Part shown: one piece after another, positions 1 through 9,219 of the stretch
How positions within the stretch are numbered: the first letter of the stretch is position 1
Layout: each line of letters begins with the position of its first letter
Notes under the pieces: model-generated
What the model saw: only the letters and a program-made list of their open reading frames with translations
Database searches by the model: none
What the model was told of the DNA's origin: nothing
NCBI GenBank assembly: GCA_043743335.1
Contig: JAYTWR010000202.1
Span: 1-64,000, forward strand
From: UBA5216 sp043743335
GTDB taxonomy: Bacteria > Pseudomonadota > Gammaproteobacteria > Burkholderiales > SG8-41
Length of the DNA: 64,000 bases
Direction of reading: 5' to 3'
Made by a program: the position numbers and the translations under genes

Positions 1-157
1 CGTCAAGGCGCTGAAGAACAAGGAGTTGGACACACGCCTGCGCGAGATGGGGCTCGAAATCTATGGCACCACGCCCGAGCAATTCGCAAAACGCATCCGG
101 GACGACATTGCGAAGTGGGCCAAGGTCGTCAAGGCCACCGGCGCCCGCGTCGATTAG
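1..157 (+). CDS. Bug/TctC-family periplasmic binding protein, C-terminal part only
   Basis: The reading frame enters from the left edge and stops at TAG 155-157, giving about 51 visible residues. The tail, with KRIRDDIAKWAKVVKATGA before the stop, is the typical amphipathic C-terminal helix of Bug receptors, the solute-binding proteins of tripartite tricarboxylate transport. The N-terminal signal peptide and ligand-binding lobes lie outside the window. Five further complete Bug genes occur in this window, all ending in a similar WAKVVK-type helix, which supports the call. The ligand cannot be inferred. Confidence 0.85.
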   Translation, partial: VKALKNKELDTRLREMGLEIYGTTPEQFAKRIRDDIAKWAKVVKATGARVD

Positions 158-183
158 CCCGCGTTACTTTTCCGGATCGATCT

Positions 184-318
184 AGTAACGGGGTCAGACA
201 CAATATAAAATAACGCACTACTGTCCGGCGATTAGTCGAATAAAATCAATTGGTTAGGATCGGCGAGGAGGGTCGTTTTTGTCGCCTGATAACGAATAAT
301 GGTGTCAGACACGATTAT
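184..318. repeat. pair of GTCAGACAC-type short repeats
   Basis: Two similar stretches, GGGGTCAGACAC at 190-201 and GGTGTCAGACAC at 301-312, lie about 110 bases apart in the intergenic space between the Bug gene and the converging nucleotidyltransferase-like gene. Each is followed by an AT-rich tail. Motifs of this kind often occur as dispersed REP-type repeats in proteobacteria. An IHF-like element lies between them. No gene is visible in 158-347. Confidence 0.4.
239..256 (-). repeat. IHF-like dispersed AT-rich element, copy 1
   Basis: Reads AATAAAATCAATTGGTTA on the plus strand. It matches WATCAANNNNTTR exactly (spacer TTGG) with an adjacent A-rich arm. It lies between two convergent genes. 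Confidence 0.6.
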
Positions 319-347
319 ACGTGCGTGCTGCAGAACGGGGCTGCTGA

Positions 348-950
348 CTACATCTGCGCCAGCAACACCTCAACGTCGGCTAGCTTTGCTCGTTCGATGA
401 CTTTGCCTGCGAGCGAGGTTTTCAACGGCATGCGGGCGTCGCGTGGGGACAGTACAGTGAGATCTATGTCGGCATCGGCGTCGTTGAGGGTGAACTGCGG
501 GACGGTGATACGGGTGTCGCCGCTGTAGAGACTGGTTTGCCCTGCTGTGTATTCAATACCTTGATTCATCAGGTAAATTTCTACCGCTTTGGCGTCGTCG
601 GTGAAGAGTTGTAGCTCGATGTGGGCGTATTTGCCGGCGCTGCCCGTGAGTACTGACCCGACCAGGTGCGGGTTAAAGGCTTGGAGTGGGGTCATGGCTT
701 CGACGGCGATTTCGCGCAGTTCAGCTAGGCGGTCGCGGTGGGTGTCGGCTTGATAGATGCCTCTATAGGCTTGCAGCGCGGCGTCAATTTCGTCGTTGCC
801 GGGGAGTTGGCGGGTGTCAGCAATGCCGGCTTGGCGCGCGGCCTTTTTTTTGGCGAGGCCGTGGTCGTCGATGCCGTCTTCGGCCATGATGCGCGCAGCG
901 AGATAGGCGATTTGCGCGCGCTCGTCGTTGCGCTGTGGGCCGCGAGACAT
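348..950 (-). CDS. small nucleotidyltransferase-like protein
   Basis: A 200-residue protein. The start was placed at ATG 950-948; the open frame continues upstream into mrcA and is not needed. The N-terminal third is helical and charged, with a KKKAARQ stretch near residue 35. The middle has LVGSVLTGSAGKYAHIELQLF, resembling the GS-x-D strand-turn of nucleotidyltransferase-fold proteins, although the acidic pair is degenerate (HIEL where active enzymes have D-x-D). It resembles unnamed proteins of about 200 residues that I recall from betaproteobacteria. It is convergent with the Bug gene and follows mrcA on the same strand, 7 bases after the mrcA stop, so it may be cotranscribed with mrcA. 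Catalytic activity is doubtful. Confidence 0.6.
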   Translation of the reverse strand: MSRGPQRNDERAQIAYLAARIMAEDGIDDHGLAKKKAARQAGIADTRQLPGNDEIDAALQAYRGIYQADTHRDRLAELREIAVEAMTPLQAFNPHLVGSVLTGSAGKYAHIELQLFTDDAKAVEIYLMNQGIEYTAGQTSLYSGDTRITVPQFTLNDADADIDLTVLSPRDARMPLKTSLAGKVIERAKLADVEVLLAQM

Positions 951-957
951 TGTTGTT

Positions 958-3249
958 TTAAAACAATTGGTTACGTGCGCTATCCGGGGCCGGGGTGGCG
1001 GGCTTGGTTGCGCCCTCTTCGCCGGCAGGCGTGTCGGCGGCGTCGCCGCGCGGGCCGTTTTCTTGGTACACCGCATCGCTGCCAGTACCGACCAAGCCTT
1101 GCGGCGCTTCTAACGGCACTTCAGGCACGCCTTTGAGCACGGCACCCATGTAGCTGATCCAGATCGGCAGTGCGACGGACCCGCCGGTTTCGTTGCGACC
1201 TAGGGTCTTGGGTTGGTCAAAGCCCACCCACGCGATGGCGACCAGCTCGCTGTTGTAGCCGCCGAACCATGCGTCGAGAAAATCGTTGGTGGTGCCGGTT
1301 TTGCCCGCCAGATCGCCGCGACCGAGCTTCATGGCCGCGGCGGCTGTGCCGTAGCGCACCACGTCGCGCATCATGCCGGTCATGAGGTAGGCGTTGCGTT
1401 CGTCGATGGCTTTTTCGGCGTTTTCTTTGGCGCGTAGGGGTTTTTCCTGAAACAGAATGTTGCCCTTGCTGTCTTCAATGCGTTGAATGAAATACGGTTT
1501 GATGCGGAATCCGCCGTTGGCGAAAACCGCGTAGCCGCCGACCATTTGCATGGGCGTCACGTTGCCCGCACCTAGCGCCATGGTGAGATACGGCGGGTGC
1601 AGTTTGGCCTCGAAGCCGAAGCGGGTAATGTAGTCTTGTGCGTAGTTCGTGCCGATGGCCTGCAGGATGCGAATGGACACGAGGTTTTTGGAGCGCACCA
1701 GTGCCTGCCGCATGGAGATGGGGCCGTCGTAGGTGCCGTCGTAGTTTTTGGGCTCCCACACTTCGCCGCCGGTTTGCGCAGCAGAAAAAGACAAGGGCGC
1801 GTCGTCTATTACCGACGCAGGTGTGAAGCCTTTTTCGAGCGCGGCCGAGTAAATAAAAGGTTTGAAGCTGGAGCCCGGTTGGCGTAGCGCTTGCGTGGCA
1901 TGATTAAACTGCGAGCGCGCAAAATCAAATCCGCCCGCCAGCGCGCGGATCGCGCCGTCACGCGGATCGGCGGATAGCAGCAAGGATTCTGCTGCCGGTA
2001 ACTGGGTGATACTCCAGCGCTTTTTGTCGTCGGCCTGCACACGGATAATGGCGCCGCGGCGTATGCGCTGATTGGGGCCGGCTTTGTCGGACAGCGCGTC
2101 GCCGGCAAAGCGCAAACCGGCTTCGGTCATTTCAATGGCTTCGCCGCCGCGCCGGTAGGCCTTGATGCGCCTGGGCGAGGCTTCTGTGACCACCGCCGCA
2201 TAAATGTCTTCGCTTTCGGGATAGTCTTGCAGCGCGTCTTCGAGCGTTTCTTCGGTGGCGTTGGGCGGCAGGTCGGCATAGGCTTCCGGGCCGCGGTAGC
2301 CGTGCCGACGGTCATACGCAAGCAAGCCCGCGCGCAGGGCGGCATTGGCTGCTGTTTGGTGGTTGACCATGATGGTGGTGTAGACCTTAAGGCCCATGGC
2401 ATAGGCGCCTTCTTTGTAGCGCGCATACATGGCTTGGCGCACCATCTCCGCGATGTAGTCGGCCTTGGTGGCGAATTCGTTGAGTTCGTTTTTGATCGCC
2501 AGCGGCTGTTTGTCAGCATCAGTCTGCTGCTCGGCGCTGATGATGTTGAGTTCACGCATACGTCGCAGCACGTATTGCTGGCGCAGTTTGGCGCGGGCCG
2601 GGTTGGCCACCGGATTAAAAATCGATGGGCCCTTGGGTAGCCCGGCTAGCATGGCGGTTTCGGCCAGCGTCAGGCTTTCCAGCGTTTTGCCGTAGTAAAT
2701 GCGTGCGGCCGACGCAAAACCGTAGGCGCGTTGCCCTAGGTAAATTTGGTTGATGTACAGCTCGAGAATTTGTTCTTTGGTGAGGCTGGATTCGATTTTG
2801 AACGCCAGCAGCATTTCGTTAACCTTGCGGGTGAGCGTTTTCTCGCGCGACAAAAAGAAGTTGCGCGCCACCTGCATGGTGATGGTGGATGCGCCCTGCC
2901 GCGGCCCGATGTGGGTGAAGTTGGCAATGGCCGCACGCGCGACACCCCAGTAATCGACACCTTTGTGATGAAAATAGCGTTCGTCTTCGGCGGCGAGAAT
3001 GGCGTCCACCAGATTTTTGGGCACTTCTTTAATGGACACAACGGAACGGCGTTCTTCGCCGAATTCACCGATAAGTTTGCCTTCGGCGCTATAGATTCGA
3101 AGGGGAACCTTGGGCCGGTAATCGGTGACGATATCCAGAGGCGGAAGGGTCGGCCAAATCATTGCGGCGGCGAAGCCCAACAGCAGGGATGTTGCGAAAA
3201 CACCTACAACCACCAGTAATAGGGGGTAGAGCAACCATCGAGCAGACAT
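958..3249 (-). CDS. mrcA: penicillin-binding protein 1A, bifunctional glycosyltransferase/transpeptidase
   Basis: A 763-residue class A PBP that polymerises and cross-links peptidoglycan at the inner membrane. One membrane segment covers about residues 8-30. The glycosyltransferase domain shows AEDERYFHHKG with catalytic Glu88 and GASTITMQ at 119-126. The transpeptidase domain shows SSFK at 460-463 (catalytic Ser460), SKN at 520-522 and KTGT at 650-653. An OB-like insertion around residues 310-410 is typical of PBP1A. The gene is divergent from pilM, an order conserved in betaproteobacteria. The tail is rich in Pro and Ala, and its last residues, NQLF plus the TAA stop, are encoded by a degenerate copy of the IHF-like element. 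Confidence 0.96.
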   Translation of the reverse strand: MSARWLLYPLLLVVVGVFATSLLLGFAAAMIWPTLPPLDIVTDYRPKVPLRIYSAEGKLIGEFGEERRSVVSIKEVPKNLVDAILAAEDERYFHHKGVDYWGVARAAIANFTHIGPRQGASTITMQVARNFFLSREKTLTRKVNEMLLAFKIESSLTKEQILELYINQIYLGQRAYGFASAARIYYGKTLESLTLAETAMLAGLPKGPSIFNPVANPARAKLRQQYVLRRMRELNIISAEQQTDADKQPLAIKNELNEFATKADYIAEMVRQAMYARYKEGAYAMGLKVYTTIMVNHQTAANAALRAGLLAYDRRHGYRGPEAYADLPPNATEETLEDALQDYPESEDIYAAVVTEASPRRIKAYRRGGEAIEMTEAGLRFAGDALSDKAGPNQRIRRGAIIRVQADDKKRWSITQLPAAESLLLSADPRDGAIRALAGGFDFARSQFNHATQALRQPGSSFKPFIYSAALEKGFTPASVIDDAPLSFSAAQTGGEVWEPKNYDGTYDGPISMRQALVRSKNLVSIRILQAIGTNYAQDYITRFGFEAKLHPPYLTMALGAGNVTPMQMVGGYAVFANGGFRIKPYFIQRIEDSKGNILFQEKPLRAKENAEKAIDERNAYLMTGMMRDVVRYGTAAAAMKLGRGDLAGKTGTTNDFLDAWFGGYNSELVAIAWVGFDQPKTLGRNETGGSVALPIWISYMGAVLKGVPEVPLEAPQGLVGTGSDAVYQENGPRGDAADTPAGEEGATKPATPAPDSARNQLF
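960..973 (-). repeat. IHF-like dispersed element, copy 2, within the mrcA stop region
   Basis: Plus-strand AAAACAATTGGTTA. One mismatch to WATCAANNNNTTR (T to A). Read on the minus strand it encodes the last four residues of PBP1A and its stop. Confidence 0.45.
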
Positions 3250-3481
3250 TTAGCGGTGGCCTTTGCGGCAATAACTATAGAAAATTCCGGGACTTAGGCG
3301 CTTTTGTTTACAGGGCACTTGAATGTCTACCAACGTCAAAATTTACAAGCTACACTATATCCCAGAATACGGTTACGATCTAAGCGGGCGGTTTTAAGTT
3401 CAAGCGTGTTGTGGCAAATAGTTGCTTTAAAAAAACGAGTTACGTTTAACTATTAAAGTAATTTGTAGGTGAAAACTTCTT

Positions 3482-4594
3482 ATGGCTATACCTAAAGTCA
3501 AATTCTCCGACGCGTTCAGCGCCGTAGAAGGCTTTTTCAAAGCCAAAACACCCCCTTTGATCGGCATGGATGTCAGTTCGTCCGCAGTCAAAATGGTAGA
3601 GCTTTCAGACTCCGGCAATAAAATGTACCGCATTGAGCGCTACGCCATAGAGCCTTTGCCCAAGGATTCTGTGGTCGAAGGCAATATTAACAATTTGGAT
3701 GCGGTTGGAGAGGCCATCAAGCGTTGCCACAACCGATTGGGTAGTAGCATTAAAAACGTGGCCATTGCGTTGCCTAATGCCGCAGTCATCAGTAAAAAAA
3801 TTCTGGTTCCTGCCGGTTTGACGGAGGAAGAAATAGAGGCTCAAGTTGAAACTGAGGCAAATCAATATATTCCCTTTTCTCTGGACGAAGTAAACCTTGA
3901 TTTTCAGGTAATCGGCCCTGCGCCGGGCAGCGACGAGGATGTCGAGGTGATGATCGCCGCTTCGCGCAAGGAAAAAATCGAAGACCGCATGGCGGCTACA
4001 GAGATCGCCGGGCTCAAAGCGGTCGTCGTGGATGTTGATCTGATGGCGGCGCAAGCGGCCTATGAGTTAATTGAGTCTCAGTTGCCCGAAAAAGGCCTCG
4101 ATCAAAACGTGGCGATCGTGGATGTGGGGGCGACGTTCACCACGGTGAACGTTCTTCGCAACGGTCAATCCATTTATTTGCGTGAGCAGCCGTTCGGCGG
4201 TTCGCAATTGACGCAGGAAATTCAGGACAAGTTTGGTCTCTCGCGCGAAGAAGCTGAGGTCGCCAAACGGGCCGGTGGTTTACCCGATAACTACGAAACT
4301 GACGTGCTGAATCCTTTCATGGAAACCTTCGGTCTTGAAGTCGCGCGTGCGCTGCAATTCTTCTTTACTTCGACGCAGTACAACCAAGTGAATCACATCG
4401 TATTGTCCGGCGGTTGTGCTGCGTTGCCCGGTATAGACGGTGTGGTGGCTCAGCGCACGCAGGTCGACACCATGATTGCCAATCCGTTTGCCAACATGGC
4501 GTTGTCGTCCAAAGTACGGCCCAAGAACCTGCAGCAAGATGCGCCTTCGATGATGGTGGCGTGTGGCTTGGCCATGCGGAGATTTGACTCATGA
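3482..4594 (+). CDS. pilM: type IV pilus inner-membrane platform protein PilM
   Basis: A 370-residue cytoplasmic actin/FtsA-fold ATPase that docks on the N-terminus of PilN and couples the pilus motor to the alignment complex. GMDVSSSAVKMVEL near residues 28-41 is the first phosphate loop, and VDVGATFTTVNVLR near residue 215 is the second. The gene is the first of a five-gene pilMNOPQ operon and its stop overlaps the pilN start (ATGA, 4591-4594). The 232-base region 3250-3481 between mrcA and pilM must carry both divergent promoters; it is AT-rich near 3420-3470 but I see no convincing -35/-10 pair. Confidence 0.95.
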   Translation: MAIPKVKFSDAFSAVEGFFKAKTPPLIGMDVSSSAVKMVELSDSGNKMYRIERYAIEPLPKDSVVEGNINNLDAVGEAIKRCHNRLGSSIKNVAIALPNAAVISKKILVPAGLTEEEIEAQVETEANQYIPFSLDEVNLDFQVIGPAPGSDEDVEVMIAASRKEKIEDRMAATEIAGLKAVVVDVDLMAAQAAYELIESQLPEKGLDQNVAIVDVGATFTTVNVLRNGQSIYLREQPFGGSQLTQEIQDKFGLSREEAEVAKRAGGLPDNYETDVLNPFMETFGLEVARALQFFFTSTQYNQVNHIVLSGGCAALPGIDGVVAQRTQVDTMIANPFANMALSSKVRPKNLQQDAPSMMVACGLAMRRFDS

Positions 4595-5148
4595 TTCGCA
4601 TCAACTTATTGCCGCACCGCGAGGTGCGACGTGCACAGCAGAAGCGGCAGTTCTTTATCGCGCTGGGTATCGTGGCCGCTGCGGGCGCTTTACTCACCTA
4701 CGGCGTTTACTATCGTTTGAGTGTTGAATTCGACGATCAGGTCGCCCGCAATAAATATCTGACGGAAGAGATCGCCAAGGTCGACAAAGATATCGCCGAG
4801 ATCACCCGACTGAAAGAGGAAACAGCCTCTTTGCTGGCGCGTAAGCAGGTGGTGGAGACGCTGCAAAGTAACCGTTCCGAAACCGTACACCTACTGGACC
4901 AATTGGTGCGGCAGTTGCCCGACGGCATGTACTTGCGTTCAGTCCGCCAGCAAGGCGAAAAAGTGTCGATCAATGGCGTGACACAGTCGCAGGCACGGGT
5001 ATCAACGTTGATGCGCAATTTGGAATCGTCGCAAAAGCTGGGAAACCCGGCGCTGGTGGAAATCAAAGCGCTACCGCAGGGTGCGACGCGGGCCAATGAG
5101 TTCACCATGAATGTCAACATCGTGCGGCCCAAAGCGGAAAAAGGATAA
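4591..5148 (+). CDS. pilN: type IV pilus alignment protein PilN
   Basis: A 185-residue bitopic inner-membrane protein. The N-terminal MIRINLLPHRE is the conserved cytoplasmic peptide that binds PilM. One transmembrane segment at about 20-42 is followed by a coiled coil (55-100) and a periplasmic ferredoxin-like domain. It pairs with PilO in the alignment subcomplex between the inner-membrane motor and the PilQ secretin. The start overlaps the pilM stop by four bases, and pilO begins six bases after its stop, so translational coupling is likely. Confidence 0.94.
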   Translation: MIRINLLPHREVRRAQQKRQFFIALGIVAAAGALLTYGVYYRLSVEFDDQVARNKYLTEEIAKVDKDIAEITRLKEETASLLARKQVVETLQSNRSETVHLLDQLVRQLPDGMYLRSVRQQGEKVSINGVTQSQARVSTLMRNLESSQKLGNPALVEIKALPQGATRANEFTMNVNIVRPKAEKG

Positions 5149-5154
5149 TTCGCC

Positions 5155-5811
5155 ATGACGCTAGATGAACTACGCAGGCTGGACCCGAAGAAAATCGGAT
5201 CATGGCCGGTATTGCCCAAGATGGGCATACTGCTACTGCTGCTGACCGCCATTGTGGTTGCTGCCTATTTTCTACTGTGGGCCGACCAGTTGACGCAAAT
5301 CGAAGGGGAGCGCAGCAAAACCGAGCAATTGAAAACAACATTTCTCGACAAAAAGAAAATTTCCATTAATTTGCCCGCTTACCGCAAACAGTTGGACGAT
5401 ATCAACAAACAGTTTGGTGCCTTGTTGAAGCAGTTGCCAGGCAAGTCCGAGATGGATGCGTTATTAACCGATATCAATCAAGCCGGCTTGGGGCGTGGAT
5501 TGCAATTTGAGTTGTTCAAGCCGGCAGCAAGCGAAACGGTAAGAGAGTTTTATGCCGAGTTGCCCATTACCATACGCATAACAGGCAACTATCACGACAT
5601 CGGCGCATTTGCAGGCGATATCGGCAAGCTGTCGCGTATTGTGACGCTGAACGATATAGCGGTTGGTTCCACGAAAGACGCGCTTTCCATGGACGCTACC
5701 GCGATGACTTACCGCTATCTGGATGAGGCAGAAGTTTCAGAGAAGCGTAGAGCGGCAGCAGCGGCAACAGCCAAGAAAGGCGCGGCAACTCCGGCCCCGG
5801 CGAAAAAGTGA
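5155..5811 (+). CDS. pilO: type IV pilus alignment protein PilO
   Basis: A 218-residue protein with a cytoplasmic N-terminus starting MTLDELRRLDPKKIGSWP, one membrane helix at about 25-45, a coiled coil and a periplasmic domain. It forms heterodimers with PilN and contacts PilP. The C-terminal 25 residues are a low-complexity Ala/Lys/Pro tail (KRRAAAAATAKKGAATPAP) beyond the usual domain. The stop TGA at 5809-5811 overlaps the pilP start by one base. Confidence 0.93.
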   Translation: MTLDELRRLDPKKIGSWPVLPKMGILLLLLTAIVVAAYFLLWADQLTQIEGERSKTEQLKTTFLDKKKISINLPAYRKQLDDINKQFGALLKQLPGKSEMDALLTDINQAGLGRGLQFELFKPAASETVREFYAELPITIRITGNYHDIGAFAGDIGKLSRIVTLNDIAVGSTKDALSMDATAMTYRYLDEAEVSEKRRAAAAATAKKGAATPAPAKK

Positions 5812-6329
5812 TGTGTAAATACTCCAGACTTCTTGTCGTTGCCGCTGCTTGCGCGCTGTTTGCTGGCTGTGGCGGCGAGCAACACTCAGATCTGCGTGCA
5901 TTCGTGAAAGACTCGGAAAATTTGCCGCTTGGCCGTATTCCGCCATTGCCTGAGGTAAAGCCGTATCAGGCTATTGAGTATAGCGCTTTTGATCTTACGG
6001 ACCCTTTCAAACCTCGCAAGATAGAACCGCCCAAGGGGGCGGCTGTGGCAGGTGGTGTAGTACCGGACACCAATCGTCGCCGAGAGCCGCTGGAAGCCTA
6101 TCCGCTTGAAGCCCTGAAAATGGTAGGGGTATTGAAGCAGAAGGAGTTTTTCGGGTTAATCCGTACGCCTGACAATAATCTATTCCAGGTGAAGACAGGT
6201 AACTATCTGGGCCAGAACTTCGGGCGTATCACCGCGGTTTCGGATGGCTCGATAAAACTGAAAGAAATTGTGCAGGACAGCGGTGGCAACTGGGAAGAAA
6301 AAGAACAGACGCTGCTGTTGCAGGAATGA
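5811..6329 (+). CDS. pilP: type IV pilus lipoprotein PilP
   Basis: A 172-residue lipoprotein. I chose ATG 5811 over the in-frame GTG 5808 because of the TGATG junction with pilO. The signal peptide ends in a lipobox LFAGC with acylated Cys at about residue 20. After a disordered stretch, the conserved domain begins near LKMVGVLKQKEFFGLI and ends GNWEEKEQTLLLQE, typical for PilP, which bridges PilNO in the inner membrane to the PilQ N-domains. Confidence 0.93.
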   Translation: MCKYSRLLVVAAACALFAGCGGEQHSDLRAFVKDSENLPLGRIPPLPEVKPYQAIEYSAFDLTDPFKPRKIEPPKGAAVAGGVVPDTNRRREPLEAYPLEALKMVGVLKQKEFFGLIRTPDNNLFQVKTGNYLGQNFGRITAVSDGSIKLKEIVQDSGGNWEEKEQTLLLQE

Positions 6330-6342
6330 TCAGGAGAAAAAG

Positions 6343-8514
6343 ATGAAAATAGCCGTTCCCAAGCTGGCCTTGTTGTCTATACGCACCATTGTGTTGGTGT
6401 TCCTCGGACTGATGGTCAGCGCAACGTACGCACAAAACAGTATAGAAAGTGTCAACGTGTCTCCGTTACCCGGTGGCAAGGTTGTGATTCGGGTCGGACT
6501 GAAGGAGGCATTAGCGTCTGCGCCAGCAGGATTTACAGTGAACAATCCTCCGCGCCTTGCGTTTGATTTTGCCAACACGGGGAACTCGCTGGGCCGGAAT
6601 GTGCAGAATGTGTCAGACAGCGAGGTTCGCCGTATCAATATCGTGCAGGCAGGGGATCGCACACGTATGGTTATGGAGCTCTCCCGCACGCTGAACTACG
6701 AAACCCAGGTGGAAGGCAAAACCCTGCTGATCACTCTGCAAAGTGGCGGCGGCGCGGCAACCGCTGGCACGTCGCCAACGCGCTTTGCCGATGCAGCCCC
6801 GTCAACGCAGAAACACAGTCTTCGCAACGTCGACTTTCGCCGAGGCAATGCCGGAGAAGGCCGCGTGGTGGTTGATCTGTCCAGCAGCCAAATTGGTATT
6901 GATATCCGCAAGCAGGGCCGTTCCATCGTAGTCGAGTTTCAGAATGCAGCGCTGCCGAGCAATTTGGCAAAGCGCTATGACGTCATGGATTTTGGTACCC
7001 CGGTGCAAACGATGGAAGCGACTACCCAAGGCGGTAACTCGCGCATAGTCATCACGCCGACCGGCAACTGGGAGCACTCGGCGTACCAAGCCGATAACCG
7101 ATTTATCATCGAGGTCAAGCGCGTGGTGGAGGACCCCAACCGTTTGGTGCGACAGGGCTTTGTGGGCGAAAAATTATCGCTCAACTTTCAGAATGTCGAG
7201 GTACGTTCGGTATTGCAGGTGTTGGCAGACTTTACCGGGCTAAACATCATTACCAGTGATTCCGTTGCGGGTAATTTGACGCTCCGGCTAAAGGATGTGC
7301 CTTGGGATCAGGCGCTGGATATTATTCTGCGCAGCAAAGGCTTAGATTTGCGCAAGGATGGCAACGTAGTGTGGATAGCGCCGCGCGATGAACTGGCGAC
7401 ACGTGAAAAGCTGGCATTGGAAGCGCGTTCGCAAATCTCCGATTTGGAGCCCACGGTGACTGAAAGCTTCCAGCTAAATTATCAAAAAGCGGCGGATGTA
7501 GCGCCGTTGTTGACGGGTGCCGTCGGCGGCGCTGCCGGGCTTGCAGCGGCCAGCGCGGGACAACGCATTCTGTCCAAGCGGGGTAGCGCAACTGTAGATG
7601 CGCGCAGCAATCAACTGTTTGTGCAAGACACGCCCTCGCGGCTGGAAGATGTGCGCCGATTGATTCGCGCTGTGGATATACCCGTTCGTCAAGTATTGAT
7701 AGAGTCTCGCATTGTTGAGGCCAGTGATACCTTTGCACGCAACTTAGGCACAAGATTGGGCTTCCTTGATTCGCGTGGGATTGGCGAACCACGCAACGCC
7801 GGTGGATCTTTGGGCAATGGTGGTGCCAGAGTCGCAGTTGGCGGCAGTCTAACGGGCGTGGGACAACTGAACGGTCAAACACCGCTCACTCCCGACGGAT
7901 TCAATCCACAAAGTCTATTTGTCAATATGGCGGCCAGCGGTCTGAATGGCATCAATCCCGGCACTTTTACGACGTCTCTGTTTAATTCCCGAGCTACCCG
8001 TTTTCTAAACTTGGAACTCACGGCGCTGCAGGCAGATGGAAAAGGTAAAATCATATCGAGTCCGCGGGTGATTACTTCCAATCAGAACGAAGCCACTATC
8101 GAGCAAGGCACGGAAATCCCCTATCAGCAAGCTTCCAGCAGCGGGGCCACCAGTGTGTCGTTCAAAAAGGCTAGTTTGTCGCTCAAGGTCAAGCCCCAAA
8201 TAACGCCGGACGACAATGTGATCATGAAACTCAACATTAACAAAGATTCGCGAGGGCAAGATACCACTGCCGGGCCGGCGATTGATACCAAGCAGGTATC
8301 GACCGAAGTGTTGGTGGAAAATGGCGGCACCTTGGTGATTGGCGGTATTTATACCCAAGACGAAAGATCAAGCACAACAAAGATTCCGGTACTTGGCGAG
8401 TTACCCTATGTGGGTTTTCTGTTTAAGCAAAATGCCAAGACGGACACCCGTGCGGAGCTCTTGGTGTTTATCACCCCTAAAATACTTAAAGACAATTTGA
8501 ACCTGCGACAATAA
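6343..8514 (+). CDS. pilQ: type IV pilus secretin PilQ
   Basis: A 723-residue outer-membrane secretin through which the pilus passes. The start ATG 6343 follows a good Shine-Dalgarno site (CAGGAG); longer frames run back into pilP. A signal peptide of about 32 residues ends at TYA. Two AMIN domains (about 35-125 and 150-245) bind peptidoglycan. An STN/secretin N0 domain near 265-345 contains FQNVEVRSVLQVLADFTG. The N1 domain and the C-terminal secretin follow, with VPVLGELPYVGFLFK near the end, the signature of the secretin core. The gene ends the pil operon and is followed by an intrinsic terminator. Confidence 0.96.
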   Translation: MKIAVPKLALLSIRTIVLVFLGLMVSATYAQNSIESVNVSPLPGGKVVIRVGLKEALASAPAGFTVNNPPRLAFDFANTGNSLGRNVQNVSDSEVRRINIVQAGDRTRMVMELSRTLNYETQVEGKTLLITLQSGGGAATAGTSPTRFADAAPSTQKHSLRNVDFRRGNAGEGRVVVDLSSSQIGIDIRKQGRSIVVEFQNAALPSNLAKRYDVMDFGTPVQTMEATTQGGNSRIVITPTGNWEHSAYQADNRFIIEVKRVVEDPNRLVRQGFVGEKLSLNFQNVEVRSVLQVLADFTGLNIITSDSVAGNLTLRLKDVPWDQALDIILRSKGLDLRKDGNVVWIAPRDELATREKLALEARSQISDLEPTVTESFQLNYQKAADVAPLLTGAVGGAAGLAAASAGQRILSKRGSATVDARSNQLFVQDTPSRLEDVRRLIRAVDIPVRQVLIESRIVEASDTFARNLGTRLGFLDSRGIGEPRNAGGSLGNGGARVAVGGSLTGVGQLNGQTPLTPDGFNPQSLFVNMAASGLNGINPGTFTTSLFNSRATRFLNLELTALQADGKGKIISSPRVITSNQNEATIEQGTEIPYQQASSSGATSVSFKKASLSLKVKPQITPDDNVIMKLNINKDSRGQDTTAGPAIDTKQVSTEVLVENGGTLVIGGIYTQDERSSTTKIPVLGELPYVGFLFKQNAKTDTRAELLVFITPKILKDNLNLRQ

Positions 8515-8536
8515 TTTGCTTCGAACATTAAGGGTG

Positions 8537-8565
8537 AAAAGCGGCGTTCACGGACGCCGTTTTTC
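8537..8565 (+). terminator. intrinsic terminator after pilQ
   Basis: CGGCGT at 8542-8547 pairs with ACGCCG at 8554-8559 across a six-base loop and is followed by a run of T at 8560-8564. It lies 23 bases after the pilQ stop and separates the pil operon from aroK. Confidence 0.8.
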
Positions 8566-8642
8566 ATTGGTGCGCCTCATTCCCTGCCAGGTTTTCAATC
8601 GTGTCGATGCGTTTCGTCCAATGATTGGGCTAGAATCAAGCT

Positions 8643-9209
8643 ATGGATACCGTAGACAGTCCCGGCGCGTTGGAAGCATGCAATGGCAATATCTTTCTCG
8701 TCGGCCTAATGGGCTCAGGCAAAACCTCCGTCGGCAAAGTGCTCGCGCGCATGCTCGGCAAGGATTTCGTTGACTCGGACCACGAAATCGAGCGAGCTAC
8801 CGGCGTGCGCATCCCGGTTATTTTTGAGATCGAAGGCGAGGCGGGTTTTCGCTCGCGCGAACGAAAAATGATCGAAGAACTGGTCAAGCGCGAAAATACA
8901 CTACTGGCTACGGGAGGGGGTGCCGTGTTGGCCAAGGAAAATCGTGATCTGCTGCGCGCCAACGGTACCGTGATTTATTTGCGTGCTCCGGTGACATCGT
9001 TGCTGAAACGCACCCACCGCGACCGCAGCCGGCCACTGCTACAAGTGGCCGATCCCGCCGCGAAACTGACGGAGTTGTATGAACTCCGCGATCCGCTTTA
9101 CCGCGACACGGCGCATTTGGTCGTGGATACCAGCAATCAAAGCGTACGTTCATTGGCGGAGCAGATCGAAGCCAAGCTCAAGGTATACCGCACGGGAACA
9201 CTGGCCTAA
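8643..9209 (+). CDS. aroK: shikimate kinase
   Basis: A 188-residue P-loop kinase that phosphorylates shikimate to shikimate-3-phosphate in chorismate synthesis. The Walker A loop GLMGSGKTSVGK lies near residues 19-30, DSDHEIE carries the shikimate-binding Asp, and GGGAVL the glycine loop. The lid region RDRSRPLL carries the conserved Arg. An N-terminal extension of about 15 residues precedes the usual domain and no strong ribosome site is seen, so the start could be slightly downstream. aroB follows directly, as in most betaproteobacteria. Confidence 0.95.
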   Translation: MDTVDSPGALEACNGNIFLVGLMGSGKTSVGKVLARMLGKDFVDSDHEIERATGVRIPVIFEIEGEAGFRSRERKMIEELVKRENTLLATGGGAVLAKENRDLLRANGTVIYLRAPVTSLLKRTHRDRSRPLLQVADPAAKLTELYELRDPLYRDTAHLVVDTSNQSVRSLAEQIEAKLKVYRTGTLA

Positions 9210-9219
9210 CTAGTTGATT

